Shown here: positions 1 to 5,616 of the stretch, one piece after another | How positions within the stretch are numbered: the stretch's first letter is position 1 | Layout: every line of letters begins with the position of its first letter | Assembly: GCA_030601605.1 (NCBI GenBank) | Contig: JAUVTI010000135.1 | Span: forward strand, 1 to 5,616 | Direction: 5' to 3' | Length of the DNA stretch: 5,616 bases | Source: Gemmatimonadales bacterium | Lineage (GTDB): Bacteria > Gemmatimonadota > Gemmatimonadetes > Gemmatimonadales > GWC2-71-9 | Notes under the pieces: model-generated | Told to the model about the DNA's origin: nothing | Database searches by the model: none | What the model saw: the letters and a program-made list of their open reading frames with translations, nothing else | Program-made: the position numbers and the translations under genes

Positions 1-33
1 GGGGCCGGCGCCCAGCGCCGGCCCCGATTTTTT
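1..33 (+). terminator. Intrinsic (Rho-independent) terminator of an upstream gene outside the window
   Basis: Positions 1-11 and 15-25 are perfect reverse complements, giving an 11-bp all-G/C stem with a three-base loop (cca). The stem is followed by GA and six T (28-33). The T tract lies on the right, so it ends plus-strand transcription coming from beyond the left edge. The stem could extend further left, which cannot be seen. The next gene starts only 23 bases after the T tract. Confidence 0.9.
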
Positions 34-56
34 CAAGCGAGCGGCACACCGCGCGC

Positions 57-860
57 ATGAACAAGTTCGCGCCCTTAGCCCTGCTCCTGCTGCTCGCCCT
101 GCTCTCCTGCGCGGGTGAGCGACTCGAGTTGAGCCGAACCGAGGAGCGGGGCGGACTCCGCTACGGGACCGGTTCCGAGAAGCGATTCTCGGGAGTGGTC
201 TACACTCTGCACGAGGGCTCGGACCAGCTGGAGACCGAGAGCCGATACCGGCGGGGCCTCAGGCACGGGACCTCGGCAGCCTACTACGAGAGCGGCCGGC
301 GATCACTGGAGGAGCGGTACCACACCGGCAAGCTGGAGGGCGAGCGGACCGAGTGGTACGAGGGCGGCGGGGTCGAGCGGAAGGAGCAGTTCGTCGACGG
401 ACAGAGCCAGGGTTTGATGCTGGAGTGGACGGAGGCGGGCCAGTTGGTTCGGGAGCGCGCCATGAGCGGGGGTGAGGCCAACGGGCTGACCATGACCTGG
501 TACCCCGGGGGGCAACAGGAGAGCGAGGCGCACTACCTCAATGGATCGCTGGACGGGGTGCGCCTCATGTGGTACGCCAGCGGTCAGAAGCGGCAGGAGC
601 GCTCGTTCCGCGACGGGCACGCGGAAGGTCCCACCACCGAGTGGTATGAGAGCGGTTCACTGATGAAGGAAGAGATGTGGAAGGCCGGCAAGGCGGACGG
701 GCCGTACTCCACCTGGTTCCAGAACGGGCAGAAGCGGGAGGAGGGTCGCTTCGAGCGCGGTTACCTGGTGGAGCTGCTGCTGTGGGACGAGGAGGGGAAC
801 GAACTACCGTCACCTGCCCTGCCGGAGCCCCCCCCGGAGCGGACCCGCCCAACCATGTGA
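57..860 (+). CDS. Predicted lipoprotein of 24-residue YwqK/MORN-variant repeats
   Basis: This 267-residue protein starts with a short Sec signal: Lys3, a Leu/Ala-rich core at residues 5-16 and a lipobox-like L-L-S-C with Cys18 as the lipidation site. It is therefore probably a membrane-anchored lipoprotein facing the periplasm or the outside. Residues 64-231 are seven consecutive repeats of exactly 24 residues (starting at 64, 88, 112, 136, 160, 184 and 208). The pattern is aromatic-x-x-G-x3-G-x4-W-Y-x2-G-x4-E. An eighth copy from 232 lacks one residue and loses the second Gly. Residues 34-63, with an F-S-G-V-V-Y core, resemble the partial lead-in unit of such proteins. The tail (252-267) is rich in Pro. 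The repeats match the family databases call MORN-repeat variant or 'YwqK family antitoxin'; no toxin partner is adjacent, so an antitoxin role is unsupported. The start is chosen because the signal peptide begins there, although no clear Shine-Dalgarno sequence precedes it. Molecular function is unknown. Confidence 0.92.
   Translation: MNKFAPLALLLLLALLSCAGERLELSRTEERGGLRYGTGSEKRFSGVVYTLHEGSDQLETESRYRRGLRHGTSAAYYESGRRSLEERYHTGKLEGERTEWYEGGGVERKEQFVDGQSQGLMLEWTEAGQLVRERAMSGGEANGLTMTWYPGGQQESEAHYLNGSLDGVRLMWYASGQKRQERSFRDGHAEGPTTEWYESGSLMKEEMWKAGKADGPYSTWFQNGQKREEGRFERGYLVELLLWDEEGNELPSPALPEPPPERTRPTM
246..749 (+). repeat. Seven in-frame 72-base coding repeats (24-residue MORN-like units)
   Basis: The units encode residues 64-231 of the lipoprotein with no insertion or deletion between copies. 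The DNA copies are diverged and only the protein pattern (G, G, W-Y, G, E) is kept. This is therefore an old array held by selection on structure, not a recent DNA expansion. A degenerate eighth unit follows from about 750. Confidence 0.85.
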
Positions 861-861
861 C

Positions 862-898
862 AGCCCGGGCCGCCGCCCCGACTCAGCTGCGGCGGGCT
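862..898. terminator. GC-rich hairpin between convergent genes, possible weak terminator
   Basis: Positions 870-876 (ccgccgc) pair with 889-895 (gcggcgg) around a 12-base loop. An alternative pairing is 862-867 (agcccg) with 893-898 (cgggct). The hairpin sits in the 45-base gap where the plus-strand lipoprotein gene and the minus-strand 82-residue gene converge, which suits a shared terminator. Neither side has a T tract, so canonical intrinsic termination is not shown. Confidence 0.3.
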
Positions 899-905
899 CC
901 GGCGG

Positions 906-1154
906 TCAGCTCAGCCCCATGCGGTTTTGCAGGTGCATCCGCACCGACGGTGTGACAATGCCGCGGGTCTGGAGCTCGTTCAGAGTCTCCGTGATCTGAC
1001 CTCTGTCCGCGTCGAGCTTGCGCTCGCGCAACTCCGTGATGATGCGCGCGAGCCGCTGGTCGTACTCGCCGTGCTTGAACGAGCCCGCCGTCATGTCGGT
1101 GTGCAACGCCTCCATCTTCTGCACGAACTGGTCGAGCGTGATCTTCTCAGGCAT
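906..1154 (-). CDS. Small soluble helical protein of unknown function (82 aa)
   Basis: I do not recognise this protein. It is charged and looks mostly helical, with likely segments at about residues 5-22, 30-47, 50-63 and 68-79. It has no signal peptide, membrane segment, Cys pair or known catalytic motif, so it is probably cytoplasmic. It is very likely a real gene: only seven codons end in A or T. The ATG at 1154 is preceded by GGAG at 1165-1162 with seven-base spacing, and a sigma70-like promoter lies just upstream. It follows purL by 70 bases on the same strand, so it could also receive purL transcript. Nothing visible links it to purine synthesis. A small regulatory or adaptor protein is possible but is a guess. 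Confidence 0.82.
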   Translation of the reverse strand: MPEKITLDQFVQKMEALHTDMTAGSFKHGEYDQRLARIITELRERKLDADRGQITETLNELQTRGIVTPSVRMHLQNRMGLS

Positions 1155-1161
1155 TCATGTG

Positions 1162-1165
1162 CTCC
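1162..1165 (-). promoter_or_regulatory. Ribosome binding site of the 82-residue gene
   Basis: GGAG on the minus strand lies seven bases before the ATG at 1154. A second, out-of-frame ATG at 1158 is only three bases from this motif and would give a three-codon product, so 1154 is the preferred start. Confidence 0.7.
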
Positions 1166-1191
1166 ACGTCTCTGGTGGTTTCCGAAGCAGG

Positions 1192-1220
1192 AGTATGGCG
1201 TGAAATCCCCGCGTTGTAAA
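1192..1220 (-). promoter_or_regulatory. Candidate sigma70-type promoter for the 82-residue gene
   Basis: On the minus strand TTTACA (1220-1215) matches five of six bases of the -35 consensus. CATACT (1197-1192) matches four of six of the -10 consensus. The spacer is exactly 17 bases. Transcription would start near 1185, about 30 bases before the ATG. The element lies just after the purL stop codon at 1225 and would let the small gene be expressed separately. It is a visual match only. Confidence 0.4.
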
Positions 1221-1224
1221 CGGG

Positions 1225-4200
1225 CTAGCCCCCGGACCCCTCGCACCACTCCCTGGCGTTCTGGAACATCCTGAGCCAGGGCGAGGCGGCCATCGTTCGC
1301 TTCCACTCGTCGGGCATCCAGCCCCACTGCCAGGTAAGAAACGTGCGTTCCGGATGCGGCATCATCACGAGGTGGCGGCCGTTGGGCGAGCACAGCCCAG
1401 CGATTCCCTGCGGGGACCCGTTGGGGTTGAACGGGTACGCCTCCGTGACACAGTTCTCGTCGTCGACGAACCGCACCGGGGCCAGACCCTCGCTCTCGAC
1501 ACGCTCGAGGACGGCCTCGTCAGGGAAGAGCGCGCGGCCCTCGCCGTGCGCCACCCAGATGCCCAGCGTGGCCCCCGCCATGCCGCGCAGCATCATCGCC
1601 GGGCTCTCCTGGATCTGCACCGCGGTGAAGCGTGACTCGAAGCGCCCCGAGGCATTCTGGATGAAGCGCGGCTGCTTGATGTCCGGGATGCCGTGCCACG
1701 GCACCCAGCCCAGCAGGGCCAGCAGTTGGCAGCCGTTGCACACACCCAGGCTAAAGGTGTCCGGCCGGTCTCGGAAGGCCTCGAACTGCCGTCTGAGGCC
1801 GTCGTTGAAGCGGATGACGCCGGCCCAACCCTTGGCGGAGTCCAGTACGTCCGCGTAGCTGAACCCGCCGACCGCGACCAGGCCCTGGAATCCTTCCAGG
1901 CTGGCGCGGCCGGAGAGGAGATCGGACATCACGATGTCCCACGGCTCGAAGCCCGCCGCGTAGAACGCCGAAGTCATCTCGCGATCTCCGTTGCTGCCCT
2001 CCTCGCGCAGTATGGCTACCCGCGGCTTGGTGGCACGCTCCAGCAGCGCCGGCGCGGTCGGCTCGGGCGCAAACGGCACCGTGAATCTGGGGCCGGTACG
2101 CTCGCGCAGCCCCGTGCGCTCTTCCTCCACCAGCTCGGCGTCCGCCTGCAGGCGATCGAGCACGAAGCTGGTGGCCTCCCAGAGATCCCTGAGGTCACGC
2201 ACATCCTCGCGCAGAACCTCTGCGCCGGTCGCACGGATGCTCACCGTCGAATCCGCGGCGGTCGTCCCTATGACAGAGCACGGCACCTGGGCCCGCTGGA
2301 ACACGTCCAGTACGTAGGCCTCGTTCTCGGGCATGATCTCGAGCACGAGCCCCAGCTCCTCGGAGAACAGCAGCTCGATCGCATCCGCGGCGGCGTCGCC
2401 CAGGTCCACCTCGATTCCGCAGTTGCCCGCGAAGGCCATCTCCAGGAGGGTTGTGACCAGCCCGCCGTCCGAGCGGTCATGGCCCGCCGTCACCCGACCC
2501 TCGGCAACCAGTTGCTGCACCGCGCCGAACGCGCGCTTGAGGAGCCCGGCGTCGTCCACGTCGGGCGAGGCGTCGCCGACCTGCCCGAACACATGCGCCA
2601 GCGCCGAGCCACCCATCCGGTGCCGTCCCCCGCCTAGATCCACATAGAGGATACGGCCCCGACCGGGAAGCTCGAGATCCGGTGTGACGGTCTTCGTGAT
2701 GTCCGGGCACGTGACGTACGCCGAGATCACGAGCGAGCCTGGCGCCTTCACGATCTCGTCGGCGCCCGTACCGTCCGGAGCGCGCGCGGCCATCGAGATG
2801 CTGTCCTTGCCCCCGTCCACCGCGATGCCGGGCTCCAGCATGATGTCGCGCATGGCCACCGCGGCGTCGTGCAGCGCGGCGCCCTCCCCCGGCAGCTTGG
2901 CGGCCCACATCCAGTTGCCCGAGCAGCGCACATCCTCGAGCGCGCTCACCTGTGCCCACACCAGGTTGGTGAGCGCCTCGCCCACGCTCATGCGGGCCAT
3001 GGCGCCCATGTCCACCAGCCCCTTGATGGGCTGCTCCCCAATGGCGGTGGCGGCGCCGGTCGTCGCGAAGTGGCTCTGCGCGATCACGGCCACGTCCGCC
3101 ACCGTGAGCTGCAGCGGACCCACGCACTGCTGCTGCGCAATGAGGCCGGTGACGCTGCGGTCCACCTTCGTCGTGAGAAACCGCTTCGAGCCGACGGACA
3201 GGAGGCGCAGCACGCGGTCCAGCGCGTCCATCACCGTGAGCTCTCCCGGCAGAGCGAGCGGCGCGAGCACGGGCGTGATTCGCTCGAACTCGAACCGCTT
3301 TTGGGGCATGGCACCCAGTACGTCGTCCAGATCGAGGTTCACAGGCGTGGTGTCGTCCGTGGAATCGTGCACCACGATGCGTCCGTCTCCGGTAACGCGG
3401 CCGACGTACGCGAACGGCACCTTCTCGCGCTCGCACAGGTCCTTGAGCAACCCGGCGTGCGCCGGCCGGAGCAGCAGCGCGTCATTCTCCTGGTACTCGG
3501 CGCCCCAGATCTCGAGCACAGAGAGAGTCTCGTCACCCACCAGCACATCCCGGAGCCCGATCCGCGCGCCGGCCGGGCTGACGATCTCTTTCAGCACGTT
3601 GCAGTTGCCGCCCGCTCCCTGGTCGTGGATGCTCACGATCGGATTGTCGGCTCCCAACTCCACGCATGCGCGGATCACCCGGTTCACCTTCTGCTCCATC
3701 TCGGCATCGCCGCGCTGCACCGCGTTGAAGTCGAGCTCCGCCACGTTCTCGCCCTGCACCATGCTCGAGGCCGCGCCGCCGCCCATCCCGATGCGGTAGG
3801 CCGGTCCGCCCAGCTTGACGACCAGCATCTCGGGCTCCGGCTCCCCCTTCTCGGTGTGCCGGGCATCTATCTGGCCGATGCCGCCCGAGAACATGATCGG
3901 CTTGATCCACTCGCGTCGTTCCTTATTGGGGAGCCGCATTCCGAAGGAGCGCGTGTAGCCCTGGATCAGCGGCTCGCCGAACTTGTTGCCGTAGTCGGAG
4001 GCGCCGTCGGAGGCCTCGATCTCGATCTCGAGCGGCGAGGCAAGGTTGCCGGGATACCTGAAGGAGGGATCCTCCCACGGCAGCTCGTAGCCCGGGATGC
4101 GCAGGTTCCCCACGCAGTAGGCCGCCGTGCCCGCCACATAGTGGGAGCCGCGTCCCGCGGCGTGCACGTCGCGGATCCGCCCGCCGCTGCCGGTCTCCGC

Positions 4201-5154
4201 GCCGGGAAACGGCGCCACCCCCGAGGGGAAGTTGTGGGTCTCGGCGGTGAAGATGACGTGGTGGTCGAGGTCCGCCGCGACGAACGCTGACGGCTCACCC
4301 GGGCGGGACGGCACGATCGTGCGTACGGGGTAGCCGCGGATCGCGCTGGAGTTGTCGTGAAAGGCGATGATGCTGTTGTTCGGATTGGCCTCGAGGGGCT
4401 CCTGGATCATCGCCATGAGGTGCTTCGGCACCTCCTCACCGTCGATCACCAGCTTCCCCTTGAAGAACCAGTGTCGTGAATGCTCGCTGTTGGACTGCGC
4501 GATGTCGAAGCACTCGACGTTGGTGGGATTGCGGCCCACCTTGTCGCGGAACAGGCCCGTGTAGTAGTCGAGATCCCACTCGTCGAACGCCAGTCCCATC
4601 TCCCGGTTGATCCGCTCGAGGGCGGCTCGCCCCTCCTCCAGCACCGGTATCTCGAACACCGGTTCGGGACTCACCCCCGTCTCGAACGTCTGCAGCGGCT
4701 CGGCATACGGAGTCTCCGTCATCCTGTCGTGCACTTCGGCCAGGAAGGCGGCACGCTGCTCATCACTCAGGGGCGACGCGGACTCCAACAGGTAGCGCCG
4801 CGATCGCTCGACCCGGCGCACCTTGGCGAGCCCACAGGAGTGGCACACCGCCACCGCGTTGGTGGACCACGCGGTCGTGAAGTTCATCCGTGGCCCCACC
4901 TCGAGCACGAGTCCGCCGGCCCCCTCGAGGAAGCTCCGGTCGCGGAACCGCTCGGGCTCGAACGTCTCACTCAGGAGCCAGGTGAGCGTCTCCATCTCGG
5001 ACGCGGACAGCGCATCGGACGCGTCGATGTTGAAGCAGGACTCGGTCCGGATGGTCTTGATGTCGGGCGTGATTCGCTGTTGCACCGCGAGGAGGAGGGC
5101 ATTCAGCTGTGCGGCGGATATGCCCGGGGTGCGGTAGAGGTGGAGCAGGCTCAC
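1225..5154 (-). CDS. purL: Phosphoribosylformylglycinamidine synthase, single-chain form with fused glutaminase
   Basis: This cytosolic enzyme makes FGAM from FGAR, glutamine and ATP (de novo purine synthesis). At 1309 residues it is full length for the large single-chain form, so separate PurS and PurQ are not expected. Order: PurS-like N-terminal domain (about 1-150), linker, first synthetase half (about 190-620), second half (about 640-1010) and class I glutaminase (about 1045-1309). Visible motifs are S-N-S-E-H-S-R-H (221-228, His225 equivalent to the FGAM-forming His), E-T-H-N-F-P (305-310), T-G-S-G-G-R-I-R-D (321-329), D-Q-G-A-G-G-N (511-517), G-G-K-D-S (781-785) and H-D-R-S-D-G-G-L (892-899). 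The glutaminase triad is Cys1139 (G-V-C-N-G-C), His1267 and Glu1269 (M-M-P-H-P-E-R). The start is GTG, because the protein aligns with its family from S-L-L-H-L-Y and no in-frame ATG lies close upstream. No Shine-Dalgarno sequence is seen. Several segments resemble animal and plant enzymes more than Escherichia coli PurL, judged from memory. No neighbouring pur gene is present. Confidence 0.98.
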   Translation of the reverse strand: MSLLHLYRTPGISAAQLNALLLAVQQRITPDIKTIRTESCFNIDASDALSASEMETLTWLLSETFEPERFRDRSFLEGAGGLVLEVGPRMNFTTAWSTNAVAVCHSCGLAKVRRVERSRRYLLESASPLSDEQRAAFLAEVHDRMTETPYAEPLQTFETGVSPEPVFEIPVLEEGRAALERINREMGLAFDEWDLDYYTGLFRDKVGRNPTNVECFDIAQSNSEHSRHWFFKGKLVIDGEEVPKHLMAMIQEPLEANPNNSIIAFHDNSSAIRGYPVRTIVPSRPGEPSAFVAADLDHHVIFTAETHNFPSGVAPFPGAETGSGGRIRDVHAAGRGSHYVAGTAAYCVGNLRIPGYELPWEDPSFRYPGNLASPLEIEIEASDGASDYGNKFGEPLIQGYTRSFGMRLPNKERREWIKPIMFSGGIGQIDARHTEKGEPEPEMLVVKLGGPAYRIGMGGGAASSMVQGENVAELDFNAVQRGDAEMEQKVNRVIRACVELGADNPIVSIHDQGAGGNCNVLKEIVSPAGARIGLRDVLVGDETLSVLEIWGAEYQENDALLLRPAHAGLLKDLCEREKVPFAYVGRVTGDGRIVVHDSTDDTTPVNLDLDDVLGAMPQKRFEFERITPVLAPLALPGELTVMDALDRVLRLLSVGSKRFLTTKVDRSVTGLIAQQQCVGPLQLTVADVAVIAQSHFATTGAATAIGEQPIKGLVDMGAMARMSVGEALTNLVWAQVSALEDVRCSGNWMWAAKLPGEGAALHDAAVAMRDIMLEPGIAVDGGKDSISMAARAPDGTGADEIVKAPGSLVISAYVTCPDITKTVTPDLELPGRGRILYVDLGGGRHRMGGSALAHVFGQVGDASPDVDDAGLLKRAFGAVQQLVAEGRVTAGHDRSDGGLVTTLLEMAFAGNCGIEVDLGDAAADAIELLFSEELGLVLEIMPENEAYVLDVFQRAQVPCSVIGTTAADSTVSIRATGAEVLREDVRDLRDLWEATSFVLDRLQADAELVEEERTGLRERTGPRFTVPFAPEPTAPALLERATKPRVAILREEGSNGDREMTSAFYAAGFEPWDIVMSDLLSGRASLEGFQGLVAVGGFSYADVLDSAKGWAGVIRFNDGLRRQFEAFRDRPDTFSLGVCNGCQLLALLGWVPWHGIPDIKQPRFIQNASGRFESRFTAVQIQESPAMMLRGMAGATLGIWVAHGEGRALFPDEAVLERVESEGLAPVRFVDDENCVTEAYPFNPNGSPQGIAGLCSPNGRHLVMMPHPERTFLTWQWGWMPDEWKRTMAASPWLRMFQNAREWCEGSGG

Positions 5155-5222
5155 GTGCGATGTCGATTCGGTTGTGACGGGGCTCGCCGGGGCTGCGCGC
5201 CCGGTGATTTGCGGGGATCCAT
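5151..5222 (-). other. Possible 23-codon upstream ORF overlapping the purL start
   Basis: An ATG at 5222 opens a 23-codon frame rich in Arg, Pro and Ser. Its TGA stop (5153-5151) overlaps the purL GTG (5154-5152) in the arrangement GTGA, the layout used for stop-restart translational coupling. The purL start lacks a Shine-Dalgarno sequence, which makes coupling attractive. However, the ATG here also lacks one, and open frames are common in GC-rich DNA. The frame stays open further upstream to about 5483, so the ATG choice is uncertain. Treat this as a hypothesis, not a called gene. Confidence 0.25.
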
Positions 5223-5225
5223 GCT

Positions 5226-5252
5226 CAAAGATAGCGAGGGAGACAAGGCAAA
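5226..5252 (-). promoter_or_regulatory. Weak candidate promoter element upstream of purL
   Basis: On the minus strand TATCTTTG (5233-5226) resembles a -10 box (TATCTT, four of six to TATAAT). It also fits the TAnnTTTG pattern described for Bacteroidota. A TTTG at 5252-5249 lies 15 bases before it, shorter than usual for that type, and no good sigma70 -35 box sits at 17 bases. Transcription would begin near 5222. This is the only promoter-like sequence I can find between the hairpin at 5258-5287 and purL. Confidence 0.25.
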
Positions 5253-5257
5253 CCGAA

Positions 5258-5287
5258 GCCCCGCCACCCGGCTACGGATGGCGGGGC
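5258..5287 (-). terminator. Hairpin with T-rich trail, likely terminator of the 70-residue gene
   Basis: Positions 5258-5266 (gccccgcca) and 5279-5287 (tggcggggc) are exact reverse complements. They form a 9-bp stem, and the 12-base loop contains a further 3-bp stem (ccg/cgg, 5268-5270 and 5275-5277). On the minus strand the stem is followed by a T-rich but interrupted stretch (5257-5237). It lies 27 bases beyond the stop of the 70-residue gene and 103 bases before purL, so it probably separates the two transcripts. The missing uninterrupted T run lowers confidence. Confidence 0.5.
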
Positions 5288-5314
5288 CTGGGGCACGCGC
5301 AGGATGACAGAGGA

Positions 5315-5527
5315 CTACGCGCGATCCAACAGCAGGGTGGGAGCGTTCCTTCCAAGCTCGGGCCGGTTGCGGGGGCCGTGCACGGTGCCGAGGAGCCCGC
5401 CTTCCTCGTCGTACAGGCAGTAGTCCTTGGCCCTGGGGGCCTGACGCCGGCCGCGCCGGTTTGCCACGGGAACGGCGGGGCACCGGCCGGACAAGAACGC
5501 ATCGAAAATGAGGCTGCCTGCAGCCAT
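5315..5527 (-). CDS. Small basic protein of unknown function (70 aa)
   Basis: I do not recognise this protein. It has a short hydrophobic start (residues 1-12), a basic stretch at about 24-34 (R-R-G-R-R), then a Y-C-L-Y-D-E-E-G-G segment (36-44) and L-L-G-T-V-H-G (45-51). The last part looks like two or three beta strands with a turn, but no family motif is visible. The start is well supported: AGGGAG at 5539-5534 lies six bases before the ATG. About five of six codons end in G or C, which supports this frame over the overlapping frame that runs 5613-5272. The two cysteines (16 and 37) are not in a metal-binding arrangement. The gene lies upstream of purL on the same strand, with a hairpin between them, so it is probably a separate transcript. 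The hydrophobic start is too short and too acidic at Asp9 to call a signal peptide. Confidence 0.75.
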   Translation of the reverse strand: MAAGSLIFDAFLSGRCPAVPVANRRGRRQAPRAKDYCLYDEEGGLLGTVHGPRNRPELGRNAPTLLLDRA

Positions 5528-5533
5528 GGTTTG

Positions 5534-5539
5534 CTCCCT
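5534..5539 (-). promoter_or_regulatory. Strong Shine-Dalgarno sequence of the 70-residue gene
   Basis: AGGGAG on the minus strand ends six bases before the ATG at 5527. It is the best ribosome binding site in the window, and it decides the start over the longer overlapping frame opening at 5613. Confidence 0.75.
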
Positions 5540-5616
5540 TCTACATCCTTAGATGCCCCGCCGGGCGACACCGTTGCACCTGCCATCCCACGACGCCGTA
5601 TGGTCTTGGTCATTTC

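Noticed and set aside
57..860. Toxin-antitoxin system based on the 'YwqK family antitoxin' name
   Set aside because: The protein has a signal peptide with a lipobox, stands alone and has no toxin-like neighbour. The neighbouring 82-residue gene is convergent and separate.
677..955. A 92-codon plus-strand frame running past the end of the lipoprotein gene
   Set aside because: It is an out-of-frame shadow of the lipoprotein gene and its convergent gap, with Arg/Ala/Pro-rich translation and no ribosome binding site.
1208..1224. Hairpin just after the purL stop as a terminator
   Set aside because: Only four base pairs (cccg/cggg) can form and no T tract follows. The stretch overlaps a better promoter match.
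2477..3436. A 319-codon minus-strand frame inside purL
   Set aside because: It is the shifted-frame shadow of purL, very rich in Arg, Gly and Ala, with no family motif. purL itself runs uninterrupted through the region.
2869..4290. A 473-codon plus-strand open frame antisense to purL (also 2684-3799 and 1693-2637)
   Set aside because: Long antisense frames are expected in GC-rich genes. These lie wholly inside a convincing purL, show no known domain and read as low-complexity His/Arg/Ala-rich protein.
5155..5314. Purine-responsive riboswitch in the purL leader
   Set aside because: I looked for a three-way junction with the conserved loop bases of purine or PRPP/ppGpp riboswitches and saw none. 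The only clear structure is the 5258-5287 hairpin, better explained as a terminator of the upstream gene.
5272..5613. A 113-codon minus-strand frame overlapping the 70-residue gene
   Set aside because: No ribosome binding site can be seen before its start at the window edge. The internal frame starting at 5527 has a strong Shine-Dalgarno sequence and better third-position G/C bias. A real short N-terminal peptide here cannot be excluded.

Overview
This window looks like chromosomal DNA from a high-GC bacterium. G+C is roughly two thirds by eye, and third codon positions are strongly G/C-biased in every gene I accept. I see no mobile element, CRISPR array, tRNA or rRNA. I cannot place the organism in a phylum from sequence alone. 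A lipoprotein built from YwqK/MORN-type repeats and a single-chain, eukaryote-like PurL suggest an under-sampled environmental lineage, but that is inference.

Layout: (1) positions 1-33 hold a textbook intrinsic terminator for a plus-strand gene outside the window. (2) 57-860 (+) encodes a predicted lipoprotein made of seven regular 24-residue repeats plus a degenerate eighth. (3) A 45-base convergent gap holds a weak GC-rich hairpin. (4) 906-1154 (-) encodes an unrecognised 82-residue soluble protein with its own ribosome binding site and a plausible sigma70-type promoter in the 70-base gap before it. (5) 1225-5154 (-) is a complete purL, encoding the 1309-residue phosphoribosylformylglycinamidine (FGAM) synthase with a fused glutaminase domain; it fills 70% of the window. 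(6) The 160-base gap 5155-5314 holds a terminator-like hairpin for the next gene, a possible promoter element and a 23-codon upstream ORF whose stop overlaps the purL start. (7) 5315-5527 (-) encodes an unrecognised 70-residue protein with a strong Shine-Dalgarno sequence. The rest, 5528-5616, is its upstream region and shows nothing else convincing.

The genes do not form an obvious pathway. purL is the only purine gene here. The three minus-strand genes run in the same direction, but a hairpin separates the 70-residue gene from purL, and the 82-residue gene may have its own promoter, so three transcription units are more likely than one operon. The lipoprotein gene is convergent and functionally unconnected.

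I found no previously undescribed multi-gene system. The points most worth a second look are the eukaryote-like PurL in an apparently bacterial setting, the GTG start of purL with no Shine-Dalgarno sequence but an overlapping upstream ORF, the very regular repeat lipoprotein directly behind a strong terminator, and two orphan small proteins.
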